From Gemmiger sp. An194 (GTDB lineage Bacteria; Bacillota; Clostridia; Oscillospirales; Ruminococcaceae), in assembly GCF_002160145.1 (NCBI RefSeq), contig NZ_NFKA01000008.1, positions 60,467-124,466 on the forward strand: a stretch of DNA of 64,000 nucleotides, read 5' to 3'. Within the stretch, counting starts at the first letter, position 1; each line of letters starts with the position of its first letter. The notes under the pieces are model-generated. The model searched no databases. It was not told the DNA's origin and was given only the letters and a program-made list of their open reading frames with translations. This document shows positions 7,647-15,615 of this stretch, piece after piece. Made by a program: the position numbers and the translations under genes.

Positions 7647-9008
7647 ATGGCATTGCAGGCAAAATATTTTGAAGAGCGGGAGCGGGCCCTTCTGGGTGAG
7701 CGCTACGCGGAATACTACGCGGCCCCCAGCGAGGAGGCGGCCCGGGGCGTGACTGTGAACCGGCTGCGCTGTACGCCGGAGGAGTTTGTCCGGCTGGCAG
7801 GGCTGGCGCTGCGGCCCTCTCCCTTCTGCGCCGAGGGCTTCGCGGTGGAGGAGCCGGACTTCAAGCCCGGCCGCCATCCCTATCACCACGGCGGGGCCTT
7901 CTATTCCCAGGAGCCCTCGGCCAGCGCTCCGGCGGCGCTGCTGGACGTACACCCCGGCATGAAGGTGCTGGACATGTGCGCCGCGCCCGGCGGCAAGAGC
8001 AGCCAGCTGGCGGCGGCTCTGCAGGGCCAGGGCCTTCTGGTAAGCAACGAGTACAACGCAGGGCGGGCCGAGATCCTGCGCTCCAATCTGGAGCGGATGG
8101 GGGTGTCCAACGCGGTGGTGCTGAACAGCGATACAAACGCGCTGGCTAAGGCCTTCCCGGCTTTTTTTGACCGTATTCTGGTGGACGCGCCCTGCTCCGG
8201 CGAGGGCATGTTCCGCAAGGAGCCCCAGGCGCTGGCCCGGCACAACGAGGGCTTGGTGCGCCAGTGCGCCGCCATTGGCCGGGAAATTCTGGACAACGCC
8301 GCGGCTTTGCTGGCCCCCGGCGGGGTGCTGGTGTACTCCACCTGTACCTTTGCGCCGGAAGAGGATGAGGGTCAGATCGGGGAATTCCTGGCCCGTCACC
8401 CCGAATTTACGCTGGTGGATACCGGCGCGGCCTTCGGCAGCCCCGGCGAAGAAAACCGCTATGGCGAGCATCCCTTTGATGTGAGCCTGGTGCGGCGCAT
8501 CTGGCCCTTCCAGGGCGGCGAGGGACACTTTATGGCAAAGCTGGTGAAGGCAGCTGAGGGGGAAAGCGCCCGGCCCTTCAAGCCGGAAAAGCCAGCCAAG
8601 CCTTGCAAGGAATGGCTGGAATTTGCCGGGAAGTATTTTCCGGCGCTGGCGGACCGGCCGCTGCTCAAGGCGGGCGAGCTGCTGCTCCTGCCGCCCGAGA
8701 TGCCGCTGCCGCCTCATAAGCTGCGGGTGATGCGCTGCGGTGTGGCAGCAGGCACCGTGCAGAAGAATCGGTTTGTTCCCGCCCACCATCTGTTCACCGC
8801 CTTTGGCCACACCTGCACCAATCAGGAGCGGCTGACTCTGGACGACGAGCGCACCGCCGCCTGGCTGCGGGGCGAGGAGATCGAGGCCCGCACCGCGGAA
8901 AACGGATGGTGCTGCGTGCTGGTGGATGGCTTTTCCCTGGGCGCGGGCAAGGTGAGCGGAGGAAAGGTGAAAAACCACTACCCCAAAGCCTTGCGAAACC
9001 TGAAATAA
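7647..9008 (+). CDS. rRNA cytosine-C5 methyltransferase, RsmF/NOL1-NOP2-Sun family
   Basis: 453 aa. SAM-binding motif DMCAAPGGKS at 109-118; the two family cysteines are in VDAPCSGEGM (C183, catalytic-release type) and YSTCTF (C233, nucleophile). A C-terminal RsmF-like/PUA region extends to the end. It would make m5C in small-subunit rRNA, in the cytoplasm. Start choice: the ATG at 7647 touches the AAAGGTGGT Shine-Dalgarno, so the TTG at 7653 (seven bases after it) may be the true start. It stands alone with its own upstream region. Confidence 0.88.
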   Translation: MALQAKYFEERERALLGERYAEYYAAPSEEAARGVTVNRLRCTPEEFVRLAGLALRPSPFCAEGFAVEEPDFKPGRHPYHHGGAFYSQEPSASAPAALLDVHPGMKVLDMCAAPGGKSSQLAAALQGQGLLVSNEYNAGRAEILRSNLERMGVSNAVVLNSDTNALAKAFPAFFDRILVDAPCSGEGMFRKEPQALARHNEGLVRQCAAIGREILDNAAALLAPGGVLVYSTCTFAPEEDEGQIGEFLARHPEFTLVDTGAAFGSPGEENRYGEHPFDVSLVRRIWPFQGGEGHFMAKLVKAAEGESARPFKPEKPAKPCKEWLEFAGKYFPALADRPLLKAGELLLLPPEMPLPPHKLRVMRCGVAAGTVQKNRFVPAHHLFTAFGHTCTNQERLTLDDERTAAWLRGEEIEARTAENGWCCVLVDGFSLGAGKVSGGKVKNHYPKALRNLK

Positions 9009-9127
9009 TGGGCTTCGGCAGCCCCGAGCACTTGCCAGAACAGGGCTTTTTGTGCTAAAATTATTTAGTTACCGCACATCGTTCGGGCCCAGGCTTGCGG
9101 CCCGGCATAAAATAGGAGGAAGTTTCC

Positions 9128-9865
9128 ATGTCAGGACATAGCAAATGGAATAACATCAAGCGTAAGAAGGAAAAGACCGACGGCCAGAAGGCCAAGCTGT
9201 TCACCAAGGTTGGCCGCGAGATCGGCGTTGCCGTGCGTATGGGCGGCGCGGACCCCGCCAGCAACGGCAAGCTGCGTGACCTGATCGCCAAGGCCAAGAG
9301 CCTGAACGTGCCCAACGATAACATCCAGCGCATCATCAAGCGCGCTGAGGGCGGCGAGAAGGACAACTACGAATCCATCACCTACGAAGGCTACGGCCCC
9401 TGCGGAATCGCCATGATGGTGGAGACCCTGACCGATAACCGCAACCGCACCGCTGCCAACCTGCGCCACTACTTCGACAAGTTCGGCGGCAACCTGGGCA
9501 ACATGGGCTGCGTGGGCTTCCTGTTCACCCAGAAGGGTGTGATCGTGCTGGACGGCGAGGGTCTGGACGAGGAGAAGGTCATGGAGGATTGCTTCGACGC
9601 CGGTGCCGAGGACTTCGACATGGGCGATGATGTGGTGGAAGTGACCACCGATCCCGACGCTTTCTCTGCTGTGCGTCAGGCTCTGGAAGACAAGGGCTAC
9701 ACCTTCATCTCCGCTGAAGTGGAAATGGTGCCCTCCACCACCTCCTCCATCACCGATGAGGACAACCAGAAGCTGATGGCCAAGCTGCTGGACGCTCTGG
9801 AGGACGACGACGACGTGCAGAACGTGTGGCACAACCTGGAGAACGAGGAGGATCTGGATCGCTGA
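9128..9865 (+). CDS. yebC: YebC/PmpR-family protein
   Basis: 245 aa, full length. It opens with the diagnostic MSGHSKWNNIKRKK and carries GGADPASNGKLRDLIAKAK and the acidic C terminus. Family members have been described as transcriptional regulators and, more recently, as ribosome-associated factors relieving stalling at proline stretches; which applies here cannot be told from sequence. Strong RBS TAGGAGG. Monocistronic: a terminator follows. Confidence 0.95.
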   Translation: MSGHSKWNNIKRKKEKTDGQKAKLFTKVGREIGVAVRMGGADPASNGKLRDLIAKAKSLNVPNDNIQRIIKRAEGGEKDNYESITYEGYGPCGIAMMVETLTDNRNRTAANLRHYFDKFGGNLGNMGCVGFLFTQKGVIVLDGEGLDEEKVMEDCFDAGAEDFDMGDDVVEVTTDPDAFSAVRQALEDKGYTFISAEVEMVPSTTSSITDEDNQKLMAKLLDALEDDDDVQNVWHNLENEEDLDR

Positions 9866-9896
9866 TCCAGCCCTTCGGCTCATTGCTGAAATAAGA

Positions 9897-9936
9897 GTCC
9901 CGGCTTTCCATGCAAAGGGGAGGCCGGGGCATTTTT
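9897..9936 (+). terminator. Intrinsic terminator after yebC
   Basis: TCCCGGC..GGCCGGGG stem with GU pairs followed by ATTTTTAT. Confidence 0.65.
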
Positions 9937-10006
9937 ATACCCCAATAGAAACGATTAGCCGTCGTGCGTCCGGACCAGACTGAAAGGACAGGACCGATGC
10001 GCCGGT

Positions 10007-10035
10007 TTGCTTTTTGCCGGGGGGCATGCTATAAT
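10007..10035 (+). promoter_or_regulatory. Sigma-A promoter of the PASTA pseudokinase gene
   Basis: TTGCTT (10007-10012), 17-bp spacer, TATAAT (10030-10035). The leader to the ATG at 10134 is about 90 nt. Confidence 0.7.
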
Positions 10036-10133
10036 GAGCCCATACAAATAAAACAGGAAAAATTTGTGCAATTTATCCGCCCTGCAGTCCCTGCTGTCGG
10101 GGTGTTTCATTCAATAAAGGAGGCCTCTGACCC

Positions 10134-11834
10134 ATGGGTCAAACCATTCTCTGCCCATACTGCCTTTCCAAGGTGGACCTGGGCCGGCCGGATTGCCCCT
10201 TCTGCGGCAAAGAGCTGAACAATCTGAATCCTCCGGGCACCCTGCCCTTTGCCTCGCTGCTGGCGGGGCGGTATACCATCGGCCGCCATCAGGCCACCGA
10301 TGGTGAGGGTATTCTGTACGAAGCGGTGGAAAACACCGGCGGCGTGCGGGTGAGCGTGAAGGAATATTACCCGGTGACCCTGAGTGTGGGCCGGGACGAA
10401 AACGGCCTTGTGATGCCCAAAGAGGGCAGGGAAGTGCTGTTCAAAACCACCCGCATGGATTTTGCGGATCTGTACCGCAGCATCCAGCGCATCACACCCG
10501 CCACCGGCCTTGCCGCTGTGCTGGATGTGGTGGAGGCAAACAACACCATCTATGCAGTTCTGGAACAAGTGGAGGGCGAAAGCCTGAGCCGTTATCTGGC
10601 GGAGCATACCCAGAATCTGGACCCTGCCCAGGCCCGCATCCTGCTGCAGCCCATCATGGAGGGCGTGGCGGCCATGCACAAGGCCGGTCTGGTCCATCGA
10701 GGTGTTTGCCCGGATAACATCATCTTGAGCCCGGGCGGCACGCAGGCCCGGCTGTGCGGCTATGCCACATTGGGTCTGCGCACCGCAGGCAGCGAGCTGA
10801 AAAGCCAGCTGTACGACGGTTATTCCGCTCCTGAGCAGTATTCCGCCGCGGAGTTTGAAGGCCGCTATACCGATGTGTACGGCCTTGCAGCGGTGTTCTA
10901 CCGGCTGCTTACCGGCCAGGCACCGCTTCCGGCCAACCAGCGCCGTGTTACCGACAGCCTGCAGACCGCCCGCGCCCTGGAGCCGGAGGTTCCCGGCTAT
11001 ATCTCGGTGGTGCTCTCCGCAGCCATGCGCATGGACCCGGGCAGCCGAATCCAGAATGTGCCGGAGCTGATGGGGGCGCTTACCAGCCAGCGTGCGGCGG
11101 ACAGCATCACCCCGCCCCAGCGCCAAGCGGAACGCACTCCGGTTCGGGAGCAGCATATCAGCATCAGCACCCGCACGCTGCTCACCGGCTCGCTTCTGGT
11201 GATCGCGGTGCTGTTTGCGCTGCTTATGTGGAGCATTTTGAGGTGGCAAACGCCCGCTCCTTCTCCCAGCAGTGAGGCACAACCCTCTTCCAGTCAAAGT
11301 ACGCCTCAGGTGCTTACGGTGCCCAATGTGGTGGGGCTTTCCTATGAGGATGTGCAGAGCAATCTGGAATACACCGCCCAGTTCCGTTTTATTGCGGTAT
11401 CGCAGGAATATAGCTCGGAATACGAAGCCGGAATCATTCTGGAGCAGTCGCCCCAGGCGGGTACGGAAACCAGTGAGGAGCGCCCGCTGATCAGCGTGGT
11501 GGTGAGCATGGGGCCGGAGCTGGTGGAGGTTCCGGATATCAAGGGCTTCACCCAGGAAGCGGCCCAGCAGGAGCTGCTGCGGGAGCACATCAAGGCCAGC
11601 TTCTCGATGATTGACAACAACGGCGAATACGCCAGCGGCTGTGTGGTTTACACAGATCCGGAAGCTGGAACCGAGATCGATGCAGGTACTACCACGGTGA
11701 ATGTGTATATTGCCAAGGAACGGGATATTCCGCAGGTGCCGGACCCCACGCCGGAGCCAACGCCTGCGCCCACACCCAGTCCCACCCCTTCGCCTAGTCC
11801 GGAGCCTTCTCCCGGAACGGTTCCCGCTGGCTGA
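10134..11834 (+). CDS. Zinc-ribbon/pseudokinase/PASTA membrane protein
   Basis: 566 aa. Order: zinc ribbon (CPYC at 7-10, CPFC at 21-24); a protein-kinase-like domain (about 45-320); one transmembrane helix (349-369); two PASTA repeats outside (about 394-460 and 463-529); a Pro/Thr/Ser tail. It resembles PknB/PrkC-type receptors that sense muropeptides or lipid II. The ATP lysine is kept in VKEYYP (K76), but the catalytic HRD reads HRG (188-190, Asp to Gly) and DFG reads GYA (209-211), so both catalytic Asp residues are gone. A pseudokinase role in sensing or scaffolding is therefore likely. No PP2C phosphatase gene is adjacent, unlike the usual prpC-prkC pair. Confidence 0.85.
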   Translation: MGQTILCPYCLSKVDLGRPDCPFCGKELNNLNPPGTLPFASLLAGRYTIGRHQATDGEGILYEAVENTGGVRVSVKEYYPVTLSVGRDENGLVMPKEGREVLFKTTRMDFADLYRSIQRITPATGLAAVLDVVEANNTIYAVLEQVEGESLSRYLAEHTQNLDPAQARILLQPIMEGVAAMHKAGLVHRGVCPDNIILSPGGTQARLCGYATLGLRTAGSELKSQLYDGYSAPEQYSAAEFEGRYTDVYGLAAVFYRLLTGQAPLPANQRRVTDSLQTARALEPEVPGYISVVLSAAMRMDPGSRIQNVPELMGALTSQRAADSITPPQRQAERTPVREQHISISTRTLLTGSLLVIAVLFALLMWSILRWQTPAPSPSSEAQPSSSQSTPQVLTVPNVVGLSYEDVQSNLEYTAQFRFIAVSQEYSSEYEAGIILEQSPQAGTETSEERPLISVVVSMGPELVEVPDIKGFTQEAAQQELLREHIKASFSMIDNNGEYASGCVVYTDPEAGTEIDAGTTTVNVYIAKERDIPQVPDPTPEPTPAPTPSPTPSPSPEPSPGTVPAG

Positions 11835-11852
11835 GTCAGGAAAAACAGATAT

Positions 11853-11908
11853 AAAAGCCGCCGGCAGAGCGCTTTCTACAGAAAGCCTGCCGACGGCTTT
11901 TTTATTTA
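11853..11908 (+). terminator. Intrinsic terminator after the pseudokinase gene
   Basis: GCCGCCGGCAG / CTGCCGACGGC stem with an inner GCTTTC/GAAAGC stem, followed by TTTTTTATTT. Confidence 0.85.
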
Positions 11909-11924
11909 AAGCAGGTAAGAATAC

Positions 11925-11956
11925 AAAAAAATCCCCCGCCCGAAAGGGCAGGGGAT
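11925..11956 (-). terminator. Intrinsic terminator of the rpsF-ssb-rpsR operon
   Basis: On the minus strand: CCCCTGCCC TTTC GGGCGGGGG followed by ATTTTTTT, directly after rpsR. Confidence 0.85.
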
Positions 11957-11967
11957 CGGTGCAACGA

Positions 11968-12222
11968 TTAGTCGCTCACGTAGGGCATCAGAGCAACGTG
12001 ACGGGCGCGCTTGATGGCGACGGTCAGTTCACGCTGATGGAACGCGCAGGTACCGGTCACGCGGCGGGGAATGATCTTCGCACGCTCGCTGACGTACTTG
12101 CGCAGACGAGCAACATCCTTGTAATCGATGTGCTCAACACGGTCTACGCAAAAGCTGCAAACCTTCTTACGGCCGCGGCGCATGGGGCGCTGGGGACGGC
12201 CTTCGGTTCTCTCAAAAGCCAT
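11968..12222 (-). CDS. rpsR: 30S ribosomal protein S18
   Basis: 84 aa. Contains [13 protein letters not shown] and [22 protein letters not shown], the bS18 core; a CxxC pair is kept. Pairs with S6 on the platform of the 30S subunit. It is third in the rpsF-ssb-rpsR operon, with RBS GGAGG before the ATG. Confidence 0.97.
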   Translation of the reverse strand: MAFERTEGRPQRPMRRGRKKVCSFCVDRVEHIDYKDVARLRKYVSERAKIIPRRVTGTCAFHQRELTVAIKRARHVALMPYVSD

Positions 12223-12254
12223 GGCTTGTTACCTCCTGTTAGAATCGATTCATG

Positions 12255-12722
12255 TTAGAACGGAAGATCCTCGCCTTCGTCGATCACAGCAAAATCATCA
12301 TTGCTGCCGGCGGAGTAAGTGGGGGCTGCCTCCATGGGAGCCTCGCGAGTGTATTCCGGGCGGGCGCTGCTGTAAGCACCGCCATTACCAGTTCCGCTGC
12401 CGCCCTTGCCGCCGGCGAAGTTCACGTTGTTCGCAACGATCTCAAACGCCTTGCGGTTGTTGCCGTTCTTATCCTGATAGCTCCGGGTCTGAATGCTGCC
12501 GTCAACGGCGATCAGGGAGCCCTTCTGGAAATACTTGCAAACGAACTCAGCGGTGGAACGCCAGGCAACGATATCAATGAAATCGGCCTGACGCTGCTCG
12601 CCCTGCCGCACAAAGCTGCGGTCCACGGCGATGGTAAAGGTGGTCACGCTAACGCCCTGGGGGGTGTGGCGCAGTTCAGGGTCAGCCACGAGCCGGCCCA
12701 TCAAAGCTACAACGTTCAGCAT
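12255..12722 (-). CDS. ssb: Single-stranded DNA-binding protein
   Basis: 155 aa. An OB fold at 1-105 (MLNVVALMGRLVADPELR, then DFIDIVAWRSTAEFVCKYF) is followed by a Gly/Ser-rich disordered linker. The C terminus ends in the acidic tip DEGEDLPF that recruits repair and replication proteins. It lies between rpsF and rpsR, the standard Firmicutes order, and is the chromosomal replication copy. Confidence 0.97.
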   Translation of the reverse strand: MLNVVALMGRLVADPELRHTPQGVSVTTFTIAVDRSFVRQGEQRQADFIDIVAWRSTAEFVCKYFQKGSLIAVDGSIQTRSYQDKNGNNRKAFEIVANNVNFAGGKGGSGTGNGGAYSSARPEYTREAPMEAAPTYSAGSNDDFAVIDEGEDLPF

Positions 12723-12736
12723 TGAAAAATGCCTCC

Positions 12737-13021
12737 TTATTCAGCCTCGGCCACGATCATCGTACGCAGTACGCCGTCGGTGATCTTGTAAACGCGATCC
12801 AGCTCGGCGGGGAAAGAGGGCTCGCTGGTGAACTTAATCACGGTGTAGACGCCTTCTTCCTCGTCGTTGATGGGATAAGCCAGACGGCGCTTGCCCCAAT
12901 CGTCAACAGAATCGATGGTACCATTGGCCTCGATCAGGCTCTTAAACTTGCCAACCAGAGCGGTGGAAGCCTCCTCATCGAGAGCAGCGCTGGTAACCAG
13001 CATGGTCTCATACTTTGCCAT
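12737..13021 (-). CDS. rpsF: 30S ribosomal protein S6
   Basis: 94 aa from the ATG at 13021, chosen because MAKYETMLVT is the family start and AGGAGG lies 9 nt upstream. The in-frame ATG 30 codons earlier has no ribosome binding site and would overlap the promoter. Forms a heterodimer with S18, which in other bacteria also binds the leader of this operon. Confidence 0.96.
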   Translation of the reverse strand: MAKYETMLVTSAALDEEASTALVGKFKSLIEANGTIDSVDDWGKRRLAYPINDEEEGVYTVIKFTSEPSFPAELDRVYKITDGVLRTMIVAEAE

Positions 13022-13029
13022 TTCTGTGC

Positions 13030-13090
13030 ACCTCCTTTTGGACTTATGGCCCGGCAAAACCGGGCAAGGATCACTGCCCTTCGCAAGGCA
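13030..13090 (-). promoter_or_regulatory. rpsF leader with hairpins, candidate S6:S18 leader
   Basis: The roughly 70-nt leader between the promoter and rpsF can form two stems on the minus strand: CTGCC/GGCAG and TGCCCGG/CCGGGCCA. S6:S18-binding leaders are known in many bacteria; I cannot verify the bulge signature by eye. Confidence 0.35.
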
Positions 13091-13097
13091 GCAACTC

Positions 13098-13127
13098 ATT
13101 ATATCAAACACAGAACGTCAGTGTCAA
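13098..13127 (-). promoter_or_regulatory. Sigma-A promoter of rpsF-ssb-rpsR
   Basis: Minus strand: consensus TTGACA (13122-13127), 18-bp spacer, consensus TATAAT (13098-13103). Confidence 0.85.
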
Positions 13128-13233
13128 GAGATTTTTGAAAAAATATCGTCTTTTTTACGCGTCGGCCTGATATAAGGAATCTGCTTTCTATGATACAATA
13201 AAAGTATCCAAAAGAAAAGGGAGGCTGCTGCAA

Positions 13234-13452
13234 ATGAAGGTCAATGAACGAAAACTGATGGTGTTGCTCTATGTGGTAAGTTTTCTGCTGCTCTGGAAGT
13301 TCTATTGGGCGCTGATCGATCTGATCTGCAGCGGGCAGCAGATCGCATGGGGGAACGTGCTGTTTCTGTTTGCATTGCTTGGGGTACCGCTGCTGCTTGT
13401 GCCGGGTGCCTGGCTGGTGGGAAACGGGCTGAAAAAATTTCTGGAGCAGTAG
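13234..13452 (+). CDS. Small two-helix membrane protein
   Basis: 72 aa. Two hydrophobic segments (about 8-30 and 40-62) with short charged ends, KVNERK at the front and KKFLEQ at the back, indicate a hairpin in the membrane. RBS GGGAGG is 9 nt upstream. A TACAAT -10 lies at 13194-13199 with no convincing -35. It has its own terminator downstream. I recognise no family; its function is unknown. Confidence 0.7.
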   Translation: MKVNERKLMVLLYVVSFLLLWKFYWALIDLICSGQQIAWGNVLFLFALLGVPLLLVPGAWLVGNGLKKFLEQ

Positions 13453-13486
13453 CCTTTGTGCAGGCCTGTAATGTGAATAAGCAGAG

Positions 13487-13523
13487 AACGGGAGCGGGGA
13501 GAATTTCCTCGCTCCCGTTTTTT
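13487..13523 (+). terminator. Intrinsic terminator after the small membrane protein
   Basis: ACGGGAGCG / CGCTCCCGT stem followed by TTTTTT. Confidence 0.85.
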
Positions 13524-13641
13524 AGGGGAAGATAAACCATATATGTTGAAAACATAGACAAAATGCATTGTCGTTTTGGACAATGAGAGTGCACCGCAAG
13601 AGAAAAACTAACAACGTTTCTCCAAAAAATGGATGAGCAGG

Positions 13642-13670
13642 TTGACATTCATGCTTTAACTGGATAAACT
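13642..13670 (+). promoter_or_regulatory. Promoter of cstA
   Basis: TTGACA (13642-13647), 17-bp spacer, TAAACT (13665-13670). The upstream part of this 300-bp gap (13524-13640) is AT-rich with no visible gene. Confidence 0.7.
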
Positions 13671-13752
13671 TAGAAATCACTACCACGACAACTTGCGAAT
13701 GCGGGCGGACATGCCGTGGGCAGACATTTGATAGAAGGGGAGAAAACGAATC

Positions 13753-15447
13753 ATGAATACGCTTGTCATCGTGCTGATTGCGGCGGTGTGCCTGGTGTGC
13801 GCCTATGCTCTTTACGGCCGCTGGCTGGCCAAAACCTGGGGCATTGACCCCAAGGCCGAGACACCTGCTGTACGCCATAAGGACGGCAAAGACTATGTTC
13901 CCACCGACGGCTGGACCGTGTTCAGCCACCAATTTTCCTCCATTGCGGGCGCCGGCCCGGTTACCGGTGCCATCCAGGCAGCGGCCTTCGGCTGGCTGCC
14001 GGTGCTGCTTTGGATTTTGCTGGGCGGCATCTTCTTTGGTGCAGTCACCGACTTCGGCGCACTGTATGCCAGTGTGAAGAACGAGGGCCGTTCCATGGGC
14101 CTGTTGATCGAGAAATACATCGGCAAGCTGGGCCGCAAGCTGTTCCTTTTGTTCTGCTGGCTGTTCACCCTGCTGGTCATCGCGGCCTTTGCGGACATGG
14201 TGGCTGGTACCTTCAATGCCTACACAGAGCCCGGCGTGCTGGCCGAAGCCGCGCAGGTGAACGGTGCGGCTGGTACCATCAGCCTGCTGTTCATTGTGTT
14301 TGCCATGATCTTCGGCCTGCTGCAGAAAAAGTTTGCCTTCACCGGCTGGAAGGAGGGCGCGGTGGGCCTGGTATGCACCGTGGCCGCTCTGGCCCTGGGC
14401 ATGGCCATGCCTCTGATCGCAGGCAAGGAAGCCTGGATCTACATCACCTTTATCTACATCTTTTTCGCGGCTGTGCTGCCCATGTGGCTGCTGAAACAGC
14501 CCCGTGACTATATGACCACCTTTATGTTTATCGGCATGATCGCCGGTGCAGTGCTGGGCCTGCTGGTGGCGCATCCCACCATGAACCTGCCGGTCTACAC
14601 CGGCTTTGACAACGCCAGCCTGGGTACGCTGTTCCCGATCCTGTTTGTTACCGTGGCCTGTGGTGCGGTGTCCGGCTTCCACAGCCTGGTATCCTCCGGC
14701 ACCTCCTCCAAGACCGTGAGCAACGAGAAGGATATGCTGAAGGTGGGCTACGGCGCCATGGTGCTGGAAAGCCTGCTGGCGGTGCTGGCCCTGTGCGTGG
14801 CCGGTGCAGCCGCCGCGGCGGATGGCACCCCCGCGGCCGGTACCCCCTTCCAGGTGTTCAGCAACGGCGTGGCCGGTTTCTTCCAGATGTTCGGCGTGCC
14901 CGTGTATGTGGCCCAGTGCTTCATGACCATGTGTGTGTCCGCCCTGGCGCTGACCAGTTTGGATGCGGTGGCCCGCATTGGCCGCATGAGCTTCCAGGAG
15001 CTGTTCAGCCTGGATGATATGAGCAAGGCCGAGGGCTGGCGTAAGCTGCTGTGCAACACCTACTTTGCCACCATCATCACCCTGGCAGGCGGTTTTGTGC
15101 TCACCCGTATCGGTTATTCCAACATCTGGCCTCTGTTTGGCTCCGCCAACCAGCTGCTCAGTGCACTGGTGCTGGTTACCCTGTGTGTGTTCCTGAAGGT
15201 CACCGGCCGCAGCAACAAGATGCTGTTCCCGCCGCTGGTCATCATGCTCTGCGTCACCTTCACCGCACTGGTGCAGCGTCTGATCGCTCTGATCAAGGCC
15301 TACCAGGCGGGCAGCGCCGCCTTCCTGGTGGAGGGGCTGCAGCTGATCCTGGCTGTGCTGCTCATCGCGCTGGGCCTGACCATCGTGATCAACTCGCTGC
15401 GCGCCTATGCGGCCGCCCGCAAAAACAGCGAGACCACTGCCGCCTGA
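13753..15447 (+). CDS. cstA: CstA-family carbon starvation transporter
   Basis: 564 aa, polytopic inner-membrane protein. The CstA hallmark HQFSSIAGAGPVTGAIQAA lies near residues 58-76, followed by many hydrophobic helices, CGAVSGFHSLVSSGTSSK and a C-terminal helix pair. Family members take up peptides or pyruvate during carbon limitation. RBS GGGGAG is 9 nt upstream. Monocistronic with its own promoter and terminator. No LytTR-type partner regulator is adjacent. Confidence 0.92.
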   Translation: MNTLVIVLIAAVCLVCAYALYGRWLAKTWGIDPKAETPAVRHKDGKDYVPTDGWTVFSHQFSSIAGAGPVTGAIQAAAFGWLPVLLWILLGGIFFGAVTDFGALYASVKNEGRSMGLLIEKYIGKLGRKLFLLFCWLFTLLVIAAFADMVAGTFNAYTEPGVLAEAAQVNGAAGTISLLFIVFAMIFGLLQKKFAFTGWKEGAVGLVCTVAALALGMAMPLIAGKEAWIYITFIYIFFAAVLPMWLLKQPRDYMTTFMFIGMIAGAVLGLLVAHPTMNLPVYTGFDNASLGTLFPILFVTVACGAVSGFHSLVSSGTSSKTVSNEKDMLKVGYGAMVLESLLAVLALCVAGAAAAADGTPAAGTPFQVFSNGVAGFFQMFGVPVYVAQCFMTMCVSALALTSLDAVARIGRMSFQELFSLDDMSKAEGWRKLLCNTYFATIITLAGGFVLTRIGYSNIWPLFGSANQLLSALVLVTLCVFLKVTGRSNKMLFPPLVIMLCVTFTALVQRLIALIKAYQAGSAAFLVEGLQLILAVLLIALGLTIVINSLRAYAAARKNSETTAA

Positions 15448-15498
15448 TTCCGGCTTTTTGATCCGGATGGAAGGATAAATACCCCAAAAGCAAGGACA

Positions 15499-15538
15499 AA
15501 GCGCCCGCTCCGGACAATTTCCGGGGCGGGCGCTTTTC
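15499..15538 (+). terminator. Intrinsic terminator after cstA
   Basis: AAGCGCCCGCTCCGG / CCGGGGCGGGCGCTT stem, 7-nt loop, then TTTTCC. Confidence 0.85.
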
Positions 15539-15561
15539 CGTATGTATAAATAATATAGAAG

Positions 15562-15604
15562 AATCCCCGGCGGAGGCTGCGCGCAGTCCGGCCGGGGATT
15601 CACT
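15562..15604 (-). terminator. Hairpin downstream of the RING-finger gene
   Basis: AATCCCCGGC / GCCGGGGATT stem. Read on the minus strand it is followed by a T-rich run, so it probably ends the gene at 15616-16686. Confidence 0.55.
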
Positions 15605-15615
15605 GTTTTATGAAC

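Noticed and set aside
13522..15603. 693-codon minus-strand ORF antisense to cstA
   Set aside because: Its composition (His/Gln/Gly-rich, no hydrophobic core) is typical of a shadow frame in GC-rich coding DNA. The plus strand codes for CstA with full family motifs.
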